Shown here: one piece after another, positions 7,506 to 16,244 of the stretch
Numbering within the stretch: position 1 is the stretch's first letter
How the letters are laid out: each line of letters opens with the position of its first letter
NCBI GenBank assembly: GCA_965178525.1
Contig: CBCXVS010000043.1
Coordinates: forward strand, 1 to 34,521
Length of the DNA stretch: 34,521 bases
Direction: 5' to 3'
Origin: CBCXVS01 sp965178525
GTDB taxonomy: Bacteria > Tectomicrobia > Entotheonellia > Entotheonellales > Entotheonellaceae
Made by a program: the position numbers and the translations under genes
Notes under the pieces: model-generated
Told to the model about the DNA's origin: nothing
Databases searched by the model: none
Seen by the model: the letters and a program-made list of their open reading frames with translations, nothing else

Positions 7506-8690
7506 TCAATCTGTCAGCCAGGGAGCCGCGAGCCTTGCGGCTTCGCTGTACACCAGGCGTACAGGGAGGTTGTGCACCTGGGCCAGATGCTTGCAGGCGT
7601 CGTATTCCGGAGCGGCTTGGATGATGCGGCCATCCAACACGCCGCATTTCACCGGAATGACGCCATAGCGTGTTTCAACATCTCGCCAGAAACGGTCGAG
7701 CTTCCGGCGCCATACGTCATATATCCGTACGCCAAAGGTTGAGGTTTCCTGCAAAATTAGGTTGGATAAGGTCGAAACCTGGGTCATGGGAGATAACACG
7801 GTTAGTTTATTGGCGGGTCGATTTTTTTTCATCAATAGCGGGGTAAGGGTAACGTCCAGAGCACCTTGGGCAAAGAGCCGGGCGTAGATGTCCTCGTAGA
7901 ATTCTGGGTTCATATCATCGATATTGGCTTCAAGGACGGCTATCCGATCACTCATCGCCTCGCCTGCGAGATCACCTAAGAGAACCTGCAGGCCCCGTGG
8001 CGGATGGGTCGAGTCGTCTGCAGAGGCGCCATAACCGGTGTGGGAGATGGCCATGTTCGGTAAGGGGCCAAACTGGGTGGCGAGAGCGGTCAGAATCGCC
8101 GCCCCCTCTACGGTTGTCAGTTCTCCGGAGGCTGTATCGCCATACACGGGAACATGGCGCACGAGTTCTGCCGTCAAGGGACGTGGCACGGGGGCGCGGC
8201 TGTTTGCCCCCTCAACATAGCCTGAGCCCAGATTGAGCGGTGCTGCATGACACACCGCCACCGCCAAGTCTTCGAGGGCCAGAGCGACGCCACTGCCCAT
8301 GTAGAGGAGATCAGGCCACCATGGGGCGGAGAGCGACGGCACCACCTCCTGTGGACCCTGGAGCCGGTCAACGGCGTCCGCAACCCGTGTGAGGATGGCG
8401 AGCAAGCGCTGCCGCACGCCGTTAGACACATCACTCTGGCGAATCGTGTCGCATAAGGTCGGGTAGGTCTGACGTGTCAGGAACGTCATGCTTTTCGGAG
8501 CGATCATGGTCACTTGGGTGGCCGTGTAGTCAGACAGCGTAACCCGTTGGCGCAAGATCTCTGCAGCGGGGAAGGAAAGCCGGCGCCATCCGTCTTGAAT
8601 CACGTCTAAAGAGGCGCCAGCGTCAAGCAAAGCGCCGAGCAGCGCGGGACCGCTCACACCGGCAAACCCCTGAACATAGGCGACACGCAT
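7506..8690 (-). CDS. larC: LarC-like nickel-pincer cofactor biosynthesis protein (divergent)
   Basis: This is a 394-residue protein. LarC inserts nickel into the pyridinium dithiolate precursor of the nickel-pincer nucleotide cofactor, using CTP. The C-terminal LarC2-type half is well kept: VLEANIDDMNPEFYEDIYAR, LMKKNRPANKL, LQETSTFGVRIYDVWRRKL. The N-terminal half keeps the layout (MRVAYVQGFAGVSGPALLG, APLNLGSGYVEGA, PVYGDTASGELTTVEGAAIL, ISHTGYGASADD). However, it lacks two usual motifs: SGD is SGP at the start, and the HFHEVGAxDS stretch is replaced around VPSLSAPWWPDLLYMG. It is one continuous frame, unlike the frameshift-expressed larC of Lactiplantibacillus. It starts 2 bases after the larB stop, which suggests translational coupling. 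It could be a paralogue with altered chemistry. Confidence 0.85.
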   Translation of the reverse strand: MRVAYVQGFAGVSGPALLGALLDAGASLDVIQDGWRRLSFPAAEILRQRVTLSDYTATQVTMIAPKSMTFLTRQTYPTLCDTIRQSDVSNGVRQRLLAILTRVADAVDRLQGPQEVVPSLSAPWWPDLLYMGSGVALALEDLAVAVCHAAPLNLGSGYVEGANSRAPVPRPLTAELVRHVPVYGDTASGELTTVEGAAILTALATQFGPLPNMAISHTGYGASADDSTHPPRGLQVLLGDLAGEAMSDRIAVLEANIDDMNPEFYEDIYARLFAQGALDVTLTPLLMKKNRPANKLTVLSPMTQVSTLSNLILQETSTFGVRIYDVWRRKLDRFWRDVETRYGVIPVKCGVLDGRIIQAAPEYDACKHLAQVHNLPVRLVYSEAARLAAPWLTD

Positions 8691-8692
8691 GC

Positions 8693-9484
8693 TTAGGCTT
8701 CCTGTGATGAAGCGAGGGAGGAAGAAGTGGGCGTTTCGCCGATGAGATTGATGGTATGGGCCATATAACCGGCGCCGAAACCATTATCGATGTTGACCAC
8801 GGCCACCCCGGCGGCGCAACTGTTCAACATGGCGAGCAAGGCCGCCAGGCCACCAAAATTCGCGCCGTAGCCGACGCTGGTTGGCACGGCAATCACCGGT
8901 TTGTCGACCAGGCCGCCCACCACACTTGCCAGCGCCCCCTCCATGCCGGCGACCACTACAATGACCCGAGCAGCAAACAGCAGCTCCTGCGTGTCGAGGA
9001 GGCGGTGGAGTCCGGCCACGCCAACGTCGTAGACGGTTTCAACCGTACTCCCTAATGCCCGTGCCGTGACGACGGCTTCTTCCGCCACAGGCATGTCGGA
9101 AGTGCCTGCCGCCGCCACGAGGACCGTGCCCGCAGTGGGAGGACGGTCTTCTTGCCGAACCTCCACGATGCGTGCGACGGGATGATACGTCGCCTGCGGG
9201 GACAGCGTCAGTAGCGCCTCGGCTGCTTCCTGAGAGATACGCGTGGCCAGGAGATTGCTCTGCCGGTGCAGAATCCGTTCGCCAATATAGCGAATCTGCT
9301 CGACGGTTTTTCCCTCGCAATAAATGACTTCCGGTACGCCTTGCCGTAGGCTCCGGTGGTGATCGATGCGGGCAAAGCCGATATCCTCATACGGCAAGAA
9401 GCGGAGCTGCTCGATGCCCTCTTGTGGCGTCACGGCGCCCGCCGCAATATCTGTCAGCAGGGTTTCCAATTGTGCCCGATTCAC
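8693..9484 (-). CDS. larB: LarB, nickel-pincer cofactor biosynthesis (NaAD carboxylase/hydrolase)
   Basis: This 263-residue protein starts at a GTG (9484) with AAGGA eight bases before it. The family is related to PurE (AIR carboxylase); it carboxylates the pyridinium ring of nicotinic acid adenine dinucleotide and cleaves the phosphoanhydride. Family motifs are clear: DHHRSLRQGVPEVIYCEGKT, AAAGTSDMPVAEEAVVTAR, YDVGVAGLHRLL, VVVAGMEGALASVVGGL, AVPTSVGYGANFGGLAALLA, MLNSCAAGVAVVNIDNGFGA. Length and N-terminal helical region match the family. It is coupled to larC downstream and lies 33 bases after gpsA. larE (sulfur transfer) and larA (the racemase using the cofactor) are not in this window. 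Confidence 0.95.
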   Translation of the reverse strand: MNRAQLETLLTDIAAGAVTPQEGIEQLRFLPYEDIGFARIDHHRSLRQGVPEVIYCEGKTVEQIRYIGERILHRQSNLLATRISQEAAEALLTLSPQATYHPVARIVEVRQEDRPPTAGTVLVAAAGTSDMPVAEEAVVTARALGSTVETVYDVGVAGLHRLLDTQELLFAARVIVVVAGMEGALASVVGGLVDKPVIAVPTSVGYGANFGGLAALLAMLNSCAAGVAVVNIDNGFGAGYMAHTINLIGETPTSSSLASSQEA

Positions 9485-9517
9485 TTTCGCCGTCCTTACC
9501 TCTCCGCGCCTTATGGT

Positions 9518-10540
9518 TTAACGATCCTCTTGTTTGAGGGTGCGGGTCATGAGTTCCGTTACTGCGGCCTGAGGTTCGATCTGGCCATGCAGCAAAGCAT
9601 GTACCCGTTCGGCAATCGGCATCTCTACCCGATATTTCTGGCCTAGCGCCACAGCTGAACCGGTTGTCGTGACGCCCTCGGCCACGGCTCGCATATTCTG
9701 CAAAATCTCGTCGAGTTTTTTGCCCTGGCCCAGTTGCACCCCAACGGTGTGATTCCGGCTCAGATCGCCTGTGCAAGTCAGGACGAGGTCTCCCATGCCG
9801 GAGAGGCCGGCAAAGGTTGGCGCTTTGGCGCCCATGGCAACGCCGAGCTGCGCCATTTCCGCCAGTCCCCGGGTAATCAAGGCGGTGCGAGCATTATACC
9901 CGAACTGCAACCCATCGCACACGCCTGCGGCCAAAGCCATGACATTTTTTAGTGCCCCGCCGAGTTCAACCCCCAACACGTCCGTATTGGTATAGACGCG
10001 AAACACCGGCGTGCTGAACAACGTCTGGACCTCCTGTGCCACCGCTTCGGTATCTGCAGCCGCGACGACCGCCGAGGGCACGTGCTGACTCACCTCACGT
10101 GCAAACGTGGGACCTGACAGCGCGGCAATATCGACCTGCTTGGCCGGCGGGATGACGTCCTGCAACACGCGTGACATGGTCAGGAGTGACGCCGCATCGA
10201 TGCCCTTGGTGGCGCTGACAACGAGTGCGCCGGTTGGCAGTAAAGGGCCGAATTGACGCCACACGCTTCGCGCGGTATGGGACGGCACCACGGAGATAAA
10301 CGTACCGGCATCGTGTAGCGTCTCGGTAAAATCCGAACTTGACTGCACCTGCGGATGCACCGATACACCGGGCAGATAGAGGTCATTCTCATGCTCCCGG
10401 TTCATGCGCTCAGCGAGATCCGGCTCGTAGACCCAGAGGTTGATTGGCCATCCTTTGCTTGCCAGTAAGTTAGCCAGCGTCGTTCCCCACGCGCCAGCGC
10501 CGATGACGGCGAGACGTAACCCTGTGGCACGTTGTGTCAT
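9518..10540 (-). CDS. gpsA: NAD(P)-dependent glycerol-3-phosphate dehydrogenase
   Basis: This is a 340-residue cytoplasmic enzyme that interconverts dihydroxyacetone phosphate and sn-glycerol 3-phosphate, supplying G3P for phospholipids. The start at 10540 (MTQRATGLRLAVIGAGAWGT) has GGA upstream; the open frame extends to 10648 but without family similarity. Visible motifs are the Rossmann GAGAWGTTLANLLA, WVYEPDLAERMN, SATKGIDAASLLTMS, LSGPTFAREVSQHVPSAVV, ELGGALKNVMALAAGV with the catalytic lysine, and GDLVLTCTGDLSRNHTVG. It is 104 bases downstream of the glycerol kinase gene. Together they would connect glycerol and G3P pools, but the kinase carries a stop codon. Confidence 0.95.
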   Translation of the reverse strand: MTQRATGLRLAVIGAGAWGTTLANLLASKGWPINLWVYEPDLAERMNREHENDLYLPGVSVHPQVQSSSDFTETLHDAGTFISVVPSHTARSVWRQFGPLLPTGALVVSATKGIDAASLLTMSRVLQDVIPPAKQVDIAALSGPTFAREVSQHVPSAVVAAADTEAVAQEVQTLFSTPVFRVYTNTDVLGVELGGALKNVMALAAGVCDGLQFGYNARTALITRGLAEMAQLGVAMGAKAPTFAGLSGMGDLVLTCTGDLSRNHTVGVQLGQGKKLDEILQNMRAVAEGVTTTGSAVALGQKYRVEMPIAERVHALLHGQIEPQAAVTELMTRTLKQEDR

Positions 10541-10644
10541 AGATGGTTCCTCATAGCAAAAGACTGAGGAGCAGGGCTCCCTTTCAGAAGCCGTTGTCAA
10601 TCGGTACCTACTCCAAAGTATACACTCTGCGGGCCATGCGTAAC

Positions 10645-12156
10645 TCACAACGTCGGGTCATCAGTCGCCCAGCCTTGGGCTCGGCGTACCGCTTCTTGCC
10701 ATCTCTGATACAAGTGTTGCCCGCGTTCGGCAGCCATCTGTGGCGTGTAAGCACGCGCCGGCTGCCAATGCGCCGTGATCTGGTCGACACTATCCCAATA
10801 GCCGACGGCCAGCCCGGCGAGATAGGCCGCGCCCAAGGCCGTGGTTTCCACGACGTGCGGACGTTGTACCGGCACTTGCAGGATATCACTCTGAAATTGC
10901 ATCGCCAGGTCGTTCACGGCAGCGCCACCATCGGCGCGGACCACGGGCACGGCCACACCGGCGGCCTCGACCATGCAGTCGATGACATCTCGGGTTTGAT
11001 ACGCCATGGCCTCCAGCGCGGCGCGCACGATGTGGGCACGGGTTGTCCCACGCGTCAGACCGACCAGCGTGCCGCGGGCATACATATCCCAATGCGGCGA
11101 GCCCAAACCCGTAAATGCTGGGACAAAATAGACGCCATCGGTGTCGGGCACACTCGCGGCAAGTGCTTCGCTTTCTTCCGCGCTCGCAATGATCTGCAGC
11201 TCATCCCGCAACTACTGCATCGTGGCGCCGGTCACAAAGATACTACCCTCAAGCGCGTAGCTGACGCCGCCATCGAGGCCCCAGGCAATCGTTGTGAGCA
11301 GACTTGGTGATGGGCCAATCGGGTGCTCGCTGGTCTGCATGAGCACGAACGACCCCGTTCCGTACGTGTTTTTCACCATGCCCGGCCGCACACACGCCTG
11401 CCCGAACAAGGCGCCCTGCTGATCCCCAATCACGCCACCGATCGGCAGCGCGGTTCCGCCGAAAAGCGCGGCCGCCGTAGCGCCGAATAGACCACTGGAA
11501 TCCCGTACGTCAGGCAGCAAGCTCTCAGGAATGCTGAGGCCCCGGAGAATCTCGGCGTCCCACTCCCAGGCCCGAATATTGTACAGCATGGTGCGGGCGG
11601 CATTCGAGACGTCCGTACAATGCAGCGCACCGCCGCTGAGTTGATACAATAACCACGTATCGACCGTACCGAACGCCAGTTGCCCTTGTTCTGCGCGCAG
11701 CCGGGCGCCCGGGACATTTTCCAGCAGCCATTGGACTTTGGTGGCGGAAAAATAGGCATCCAATACCAACCCGGTGCGCTGACGAATTTCCGGCTCCCAA
11801 CCCTGCGCCCGCAGCGTTTCCACCAACGGCGCTGTACGGCGGCACTGCCAGACGATGGCGGGGTAAATCGGCTCGCCACTGGCCCGATCCCAGATGAGCG
11901 TCGTTTCCCGCTGATTCGTCACGCCAATACTTGCCACCTGTTGCGGTGTGATGCCAGCCCGTTGGAGCACCTGCTGCGCCACAGTCAGTTGGGAGTGCCA
12001 GATGTCCCGAGGATCATGTTCGACCCAACCGGGTTGCGGATAGTGCTGTGCAAACGGCTGATTGACTTGGGCGGCCACCGACCCGGCGTGATCGAAGAGA
12101 ATGGCCCGGGAACTGCTGGTGCCTTGGTCCAGAGCGAGAATATATGTGTCTGTCAT
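10645..12156 (-). pseudogene. glpK: Glycerol kinase interrupted by one amber codon
   Basis: The start at 12156 reads MTDTYILALDQGTSSSRAIL, the FGGY kinase N-terminus, 25 bases after the TonB-family stop and with AGAGG upstream. The frame runs to a TAG at 11212-11214 inside EGSIFVTGATMQ-stop-LRDEL. In glycerol kinases this position is the tryptophan of the conserved QWLRD motif, so one TGG-to-TAG change explains the stop. The same frame then continues without error through VYFVPAFTGLGSPHWDMYAR, EAMAYQTRDVID, ADGGAAVNDLAMQFQSDIL and ALGAAYLAGLAVGYW to a normal end at 10645, total 503 codons. Either the gene was inactivated very recently, the base is a sequence error, or the amber is read through. 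As written, the protein lacks most of its C-terminal lobe. Confidence 0.9.
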
Positions 12157-12181
12157 ACCTCTGCAACACCATCCGAAAAGG

Positions 12182-13291
12182 TTACGAGACCGTCGCGTAG
12201 ACGCGAATACTGATTTCTTTATCGGGCAAGTGATTAGGAAACGGCCCATAGGGAGCCGCCCGCTTGACGGCGTTGAGGAGGGCCTGGTCGACGACGTCAT
12301 ACCCCGATGAACGCAGCAGCACCGCCTCGGATAATTGGCCATTACGCTGGATGGTAAACCCGACAATCGGCGTACCGATGCGTCCCTGATGCGGCGAAAA
12401 AAACGGGATCGAAAACACGAGTTCGATTTTCCGTTTGACGCCGATTAGATAGGAAAAATGCTTCAACCCGAACGCATCAATGGAGCGGAATTTGCCCCCA
12501 CCGTTGTTGCTGGAGCCTTCACCCGGTTGCTCCGCTCCCTGCTCATAAACGCCTGGCGCATCAAACGTCGGGAGGGGCAGGGCGCGCTGCAAGCGGGCAA
12601 AATGCTCCTCCATGGCTTGCTTTCTCGCCTGCTCGGATTCTTCACGTTGTCGTTGCAACATGGCCACTTCTTGCTCCGACGTGATGCGAAAACGGCGCTC
12701 CTCCGGTTCTGGCCTCTGCTCGCGTGGTTTGTCCCGGCGCGAAGGCTCTGGCACCGTACCTTTAGACACCTTCGGCTGCTGCTTCGGCGCGTGCGGCTTG
12801 CGGGGTGCCGGCCGCACGCGTGCCTGCCGCTTGGGTGCGGATGGCGTTGGCGGAGGCGCTGCGGCCTGTGGCGCGGGCGGCTTCGATTGACTGTAGCGTT
12901 CCGGCAGGTTTAACTCCGGCGGCAACTGTGGCGGCTTTTGACCGGACGGTTTCCGCGTGCCAGCGTCTCCTGGGCCAATATCCTGGGCTCGGCTGTCATA
13001 GCGTGACACGATCCGTGCCTCATCCGGCCGGGCTTCCACCTTGGGTTTGGGCAACTCTGCCAGCACGCCCCCGGGTTTCCCCTTCGGCGGCTTTTTCGGT
13101 TTGGGCCGCTCTGCTGCTGGTGGCTTTGGCGGCTGTCCGGGCACCGACGGGGAAGGCGGATTGAGTACTCGGATCGCAACCGGGGCCAGGGTCACCGGCT
13201 CATGAGACGGCAGCCAGTGCAGCAGCCAGAAGAGCAGGATATGGAGCAGGATGGATATGAGGATGTAGTACCGCAGACGCGATCTCTTCAT
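12182..13291 (-). CDS. TonB/TolA-family energy transducer-like protein
   Basis: This 369-residue protein has a single N-terminal membrane anchor (residues about 9-26, YILISILLHILLFWLL). A long Pro/Lys-rich arm (about 45-200, KPPAAERPKPKKPPKGKPGG and similar) is suited to span the periplasm. A charged coiled-coil segment follows (about 205-245, EQEVAMLQRQREESEQARKQ), and a TonB-like C-terminal domain (about 285-369, IGTPIVGFTIQRNGQLSEAV, LLRSSGYDVVDQALLNAVKR, PFPN). Such proteins couple inner-membrane proton motive force to outer-membrane receptors, or act TolA-like. No exbB/exbD or tolQR lies in the window, so the motor is elsewhere. The start at 13291 begins with the basic MKRSRLRYY before the helix. 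Confidence 0.85.
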   Translation of the reverse strand: MKRSRLRYYILISILLHILLFWLLHWLPSHEPVTLAPVAIRVLNPPSPSVPGQPPKPPAAERPKPKKPPKGKPGGVLAELPKPKVEARPDEARIVSRYDSRAQDIGPGDAGTRKPSGQKPPQLPPELNLPERYSQSKPPAPQAAAPPPTPSAPKRQARVRPAPRKPHAPKQQPKVSKGTVPEPSRRDKPREQRPEPEERRFRITSEQEVAMLQRQREESEQARKQAMEEHFARLQRALPLPTFDAPGVYEQGAEQPGEGSSNNGGGKFRSIDAFGLKHFSYLIGVKRKIELVFSIPFFSPHQGRIGTPIVGFTIQRNGQLSEAVLLRSSGYDVVDQALLNAVKRAAPYGPFPNHLPDKEISIRVYATVS

Positions 13292-13404
13292 GGCAGCTCA
13301 TGCTGCGACAGCCGTTCTTGCTCATATCCGGCACGGCAACGGCACATGCAAGCATGGCCTCTCACATACTGCGTCGTGTCGGAGGCAGGCGTCGCATCAT
13401 TCCT

Positions 13405-13743
13405 TCATACTGCGTCCTCGCCGCGTTCACCGGTGCGAATCCGGACGGTCTCGGCCACGGGAAGCACAAAAATCTTGCCATCTCCGATACGGCCCGTGTG
13501 CGCCTCGGTCATGATCGCATCAATGATTTCTTCCACTTGATCGTCGGGAGCGAGAATTTCCAATTTGTTCTTCGGAAGAAAGTCGACGACGTATTCCGAG
13601 CCTCGATACAGCTCCTTGTGGCCTTTTTGGCGTCCAAAACCCTTGACATCGGTGACCGTCAGTCCTTGCACGCCAATGGCGTGGAGACGGGCTTTCACCA
13701 CATCCAGCTTGAACGGCTTAATAATCGCCACGATGCGTTTCAT
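13405..13743 (-). CDS. glnB: Nitrogen regulatory protein PII
   Basis: This 112-residue protein matches the PII family end to end: MKRIVAIIKPFKLDVVKARL, VTDVKGFGRQKGHKELYRGS, EYVVDFLPKNKLEI, GRIGDGKIFVLPVAETVRI, RTGE. Tyr51 of the T-loop (uridylylation site in enteric GlnB) is present, as is the C-terminal ATP-binding RxR. It senses ATP/ADP, 2-oxoglutarate and, through modification, glutamine. Two adjacent ATGs (13746 and 13743) are possible starts; the family begins at the second, while AAGG is better spaced for the first. Unusually no glnA, amtB or nadE is adjacent: neighbours are purD and the TonB-family gene. GlnB rather than GlnK is the better fit, but context does not decide. Confidence 0.95.
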   Translation of the reverse strand: MKRIVAIIKPFKLDVVKARLHAIGVQGLTVTDVKGFGRQKGHKELYRGSEYVVDFLPKNKLEILAPDDQVEEIIDAIMTEAHTGRIGDGKIFVLPVAETVRIRTGERGEDAV

Positions 13744-13858
13744 CATCGCCTGCATCCTTCTAGCGCCTGAGCATAGCCACCTGACATATCCGGACAAAAT
13801 CAGCTGCATCATGATTCCCTGGGCAAGATATCGAAAAATGGGTTCGGAAGATCGACGG

Positions 13859-15139
13859 TCAGGATGTCAAGTGCTGCATAGCCCGATAGCCAATATCTCT
13901 ACGGTAGTGCACGCCTGGCCAATGGATCTGACTCACGGCCTGATAGACATTCTCGATTGCCGTCGCGATGGATGCCCCACGAGCCGTCACGCCGACCACA
14001 CGTCCCCCGTCTGTCATGGTCTGGCCGCCGTGTAAAGTCGTTCCGGCATGAAATACCCACGTATTGTCTAACCGGGCTGCCGCCTCCAAGCCCGTGATGG
14101 GACGGTCCTTGTCATAGGCGTCCGGGTAGCCTTCGGAGGCCATGACCACGCACATCGCGGCCTCCGGTGTACACGTGATATGCGGTCCCGGCAAGCGGCC
14201 CTGAGCGGCGCCGTGCAGCCATGGCAAGAGATCCTCGGCAAGACGCACCAATAGGGGCTGTGCTTCCGGGTCGCCAAAACGCACGTTAAATTCGACGACG
14301 TATGGATCGTCTGCCACGATCATCAAGCCGGTATAGAGCACCCCACGATAGGGGGTCCCACGCGCTGCCATGCCGCGCACCGTCGGCTCCACAATGTCGC
14401 GCAGAATGCGGCTCTCCAGTTCGGCGGTAATCACGGGCGCCGGCGAATAGGCGCCCATGCCGCCGGTATTGGCGCCCCGGTCATGGTCGTAGATGCGTTT
14501 GTGATCCTGCGCTGAAGGTAGCGGCGCCATCCGTTCCCCATCCACTAAGACATGAAAAGATGCCTCTTCGCCAGCGAGAAACTCCTCTAACAGGACACGG
14601 GCGCCCGCATCGCCGAAGATACGCTCCTCCATCATGAGGTGCACCGCGTGCAACGCTTCATCCCGGGTCTGACACACCATGACCCCTTTGCCGGCGGCCA
14701 ACCCATCGGCTTTCACAACCAGCGGACCGCGATGCCGGCGGATGGCGGTCTGAGCCGTCGCGAGAGCCTCGTGGAGTTCCGCCGCCGCCGTCGGGATGCC
14801 ATGCTCCTGCATGAACGTTTTGGCAAACGCCTTACTGGCTTCGAGTTGTGCCGCGGCTTGAGTCGGGCCAAAGACCGTCAAATCGTGCTCTGCAAAAAGG
14901 TCCGTAATCCCGAGAGCTAGTGGTATTTCGGGGCCGACGACGGTGAGATCAATGCGCTGTTCGCGAGCGAATTGACACAGGCCGACGATATCCTCTTCGG
15001 CAATCGGCAGCGGTGTTGCCACCTGCTGAGTGCCGGCATTGCCTGGGGCACAGTAGAGTGCCTGCACGTGTGGACTTTGAGCCAATTTCCACACCAGTGC
15101 ATGCTCTCGTCCACCCCTACCTATGACGAGTACGTTCAT
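13859..15139 (-). CDS. purD: Phosphoribosylamine-glycine ligase (GAR synthetase)
   Basis: This 426-residue ATP-grasp enzyme catalyses step two of purine synthesis: 5-phosphoribosylamine + glycine + ATP to GAR. The whole length matches: MNVLVIGRGGREHALVWKLA, YCAPGNAGTQQVA, LTVVGPEIPLALGI, SKAFAKTFMQEHGIPTA, VVKADGLAAGKGVMVC, LLEEFLAGEEASFHVLVDG, GANTGGMGAYSPAPV, YTGLMIVADDPYVVEFNVRF, GDPEAQP. The last 100 residues (VFHAGTTLHGGQTMTDGGRV) are the usual C-terminal domain. No other pur genes accompany it; it sits between rsmE and glnB on the same strand. The start is the first Met, matching the family. Confidence 0.97.
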   Translation of the reverse strand: MNVLVIGRGGREHALVWKLAQSPHVQALYCAPGNAGTQQVATPLPIAEEDIVGLCQFAREQRIDLTVVGPEIPLALGITDLFAEHDLTVFGPTQAAAQLEASKAFAKTFMQEHGIPTAAAELHEALATAQTAIRRHRGPLVVKADGLAAGKGVMVCQTRDEALHAVHLMMEERIFGDAGARVLLEEFLAGEEASFHVLVDGERMAPLPSAQDHKRIYDHDRGANTGGMGAYSPAPVITAELESRILRDIVEPTVRGMAARGTPYRGVLYTGLMIVADDPYVVEFNVRFGDPEAQPLLVRLAEDLLPWLHGAAQGRLPGPHITCTPEAAMCVVMASEGYPDAYDKDRPITGLEAAARLDNTWVFHAGTTLHGGQTMTDGGRVVGVTARGASIATAIENVYQAVSQIHWPGVHYRRDIGYRAMQHLTS

Positions 15140-15269
15140 CGATGCGTCTCGCTTCTTTGTGCAGATAGACGACTCTCATATGGTCACATCCGTTCAAAAG
15201 CATACAGGGCGCTGCCTAGGAGATCAATGCATCAGGGCTCATACGGTCTATTTCGACGTCGGAGGGCGT

Positions 15270-16028
15270 TCACCCGAGTTCCCCGAGCGGCGAGAGTTCG
15301 TCCCGACTGTAGCGTATGAGGCTGATGATCGTGATCGCGGCCGTTTCCGTACGTAGGATCCGAGGTCCGAGACTGACTGTGACGAAACCGTGAGACCGTG
15401 CCACCGCCACTTCCTGGGACGTCAACCCCCCTTCCGGGCCAACCAAAACCACGAGGGGTCCTCGATCGGTGAGCGTCTCGAGGCATTGCCGGATGCCGCA
15501 TTGCGGCTCCTTCTCCCAACAAAGGATTTTGGCAGGTGTGGAGCGATAATGCACACAAAAATCGGTCAAGGCCTGCGGTGCACAGACATCGAGCACCGTG
15601 TGCCGGCCACACTGCTGGGCCGCCGCTTCGGCGATGCGGCGCCAGCGGGCCAGCTTGGCGGTGTCGCGATTGCCGACCTCCCGCACGACTGTGCGTTCGG
15701 TATACAGTGGCGCCAGGGTGGTTAAGCCGAGTTCGGAGCCTTTTTCGACGATCAGATCCAGTTTGCTACCTTTGGGCAGCGCTTGCCCCAGGATCACTGG
15801 TGTTGGCGCTGTTGTGGTCGACGTCTGAGCCGCGATAACCTGGCCCTGCACCGTCGTGCCCGAGACTGTGGTGAGCCGGAGGCGCCATGCATGGCCTGAG
15901 CCATCAAAGGCGTCAATGGTATCGCCAACGCGTAATCGCAGCACTCGCGCCACATAATGCGCTTCCGGGCTTGACAAGGTGACCGGAGAACCTACTTGGG
16001 GAGCGGTATCGAGACGAATACGACGCAT
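15270..16028 (-). CDS. rsmE: 16S rRNA (uracil1498-N3)-methyltransferase
   Basis: This is a 252-residue SPOUT methyltransferase. The start at 16028 (MRRIRLDTAPQVGSPVTLSS) is chosen because AAAGG lies 7 bases upstream and the family begins there; upstream GTG (16058) and ATG (16046) starts lack a site. An N-terminal PUA-like domain (ARVLRLRVGDTIDAFDGSG) precedes the methyltransferase with QALPKGSKLDLIVEKGSELG, and the trefoil-knot SAM site VLVGPEGGLTSQEVAVA, then LGPRILRTETAAI. It methylates U1498 in the 30S decoding region. It follows prmA, a common association of the two genes in many bacteria, with 216 bases between them. Confidence 0.95.
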   Translation of the reverse strand: MRRIRLDTAPQVGSPVTLSSPEAHYVARVLRLRVGDTIDAFDGSGHAWRLRLTTVSGTTVQGQVIAAQTSTTTAPTPVILGQALPKGSKLDLIVEKGSELGLTTLAPLYTERTVVREVGNRDTAKLARWRRIAEAAAQQCGRHTVLDVCAPQALTDFCVHYRSTPAKILCWEKEPQCGIRQCLETLTDRGPLVVLVGPEGGLTSQEVAVARSHGFVTVSLGPRILRTETAAITIISLIRYSRDELSPLGELG

Positions 16029-16222
16029 CGGCGGGCCTTTCGACATGAAAGAGATCACGTCTTGCTATTCATGATTTAGCCGTTTCCCGGCCAAAACGTC
16101 TCGTCCAATACATCCCCCTTCCTATCCTCTGAGGCAGCTCGTAGCATACAGGGGTTGCAGGCGAAAAATAAATCGGTCCTCTTTTTCCGTGTTTTTCGGA
16201 TACCGTCGATTTTGACATCAGT

Positions 16223-16242
16223 TGTGCATAAAATGTGCATAA
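16223..16242 (-). promoter_or_regulatory. Two tandem DnaA-box-like 9-mers
   Basis: On the - strand TTATGCACA occurs twice, at 16234-16242 and 16223-16231, 11 bases (one helical turn) apart. Both match the DnaA consensus TTATNCACA. They lie just past the prmA stop in an AT-richer stretch of the 216-base prmA-rsmE gap. Two boxes alone do not make an origin; they could be a DnaA-controlled or titration site, or chance. Confidence 0.4.
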
Positions 16243-16244
16243 AA

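Noticed and set aside
7336..7668. 110-codon + strand frame overlapping larC's 3' end
   Set aside because: It runs antisense to larC, has no motif and no ribosome site; the - strand larC reading is secure.
11212..11214. UAG recoding (pyrrolysine or reassigned amber)
   Set aside because: TAG ends other intact genes in the window (for example the LLM oxidoreductase), the site is a Trp in the family, and no suppressor tRNA is visible.
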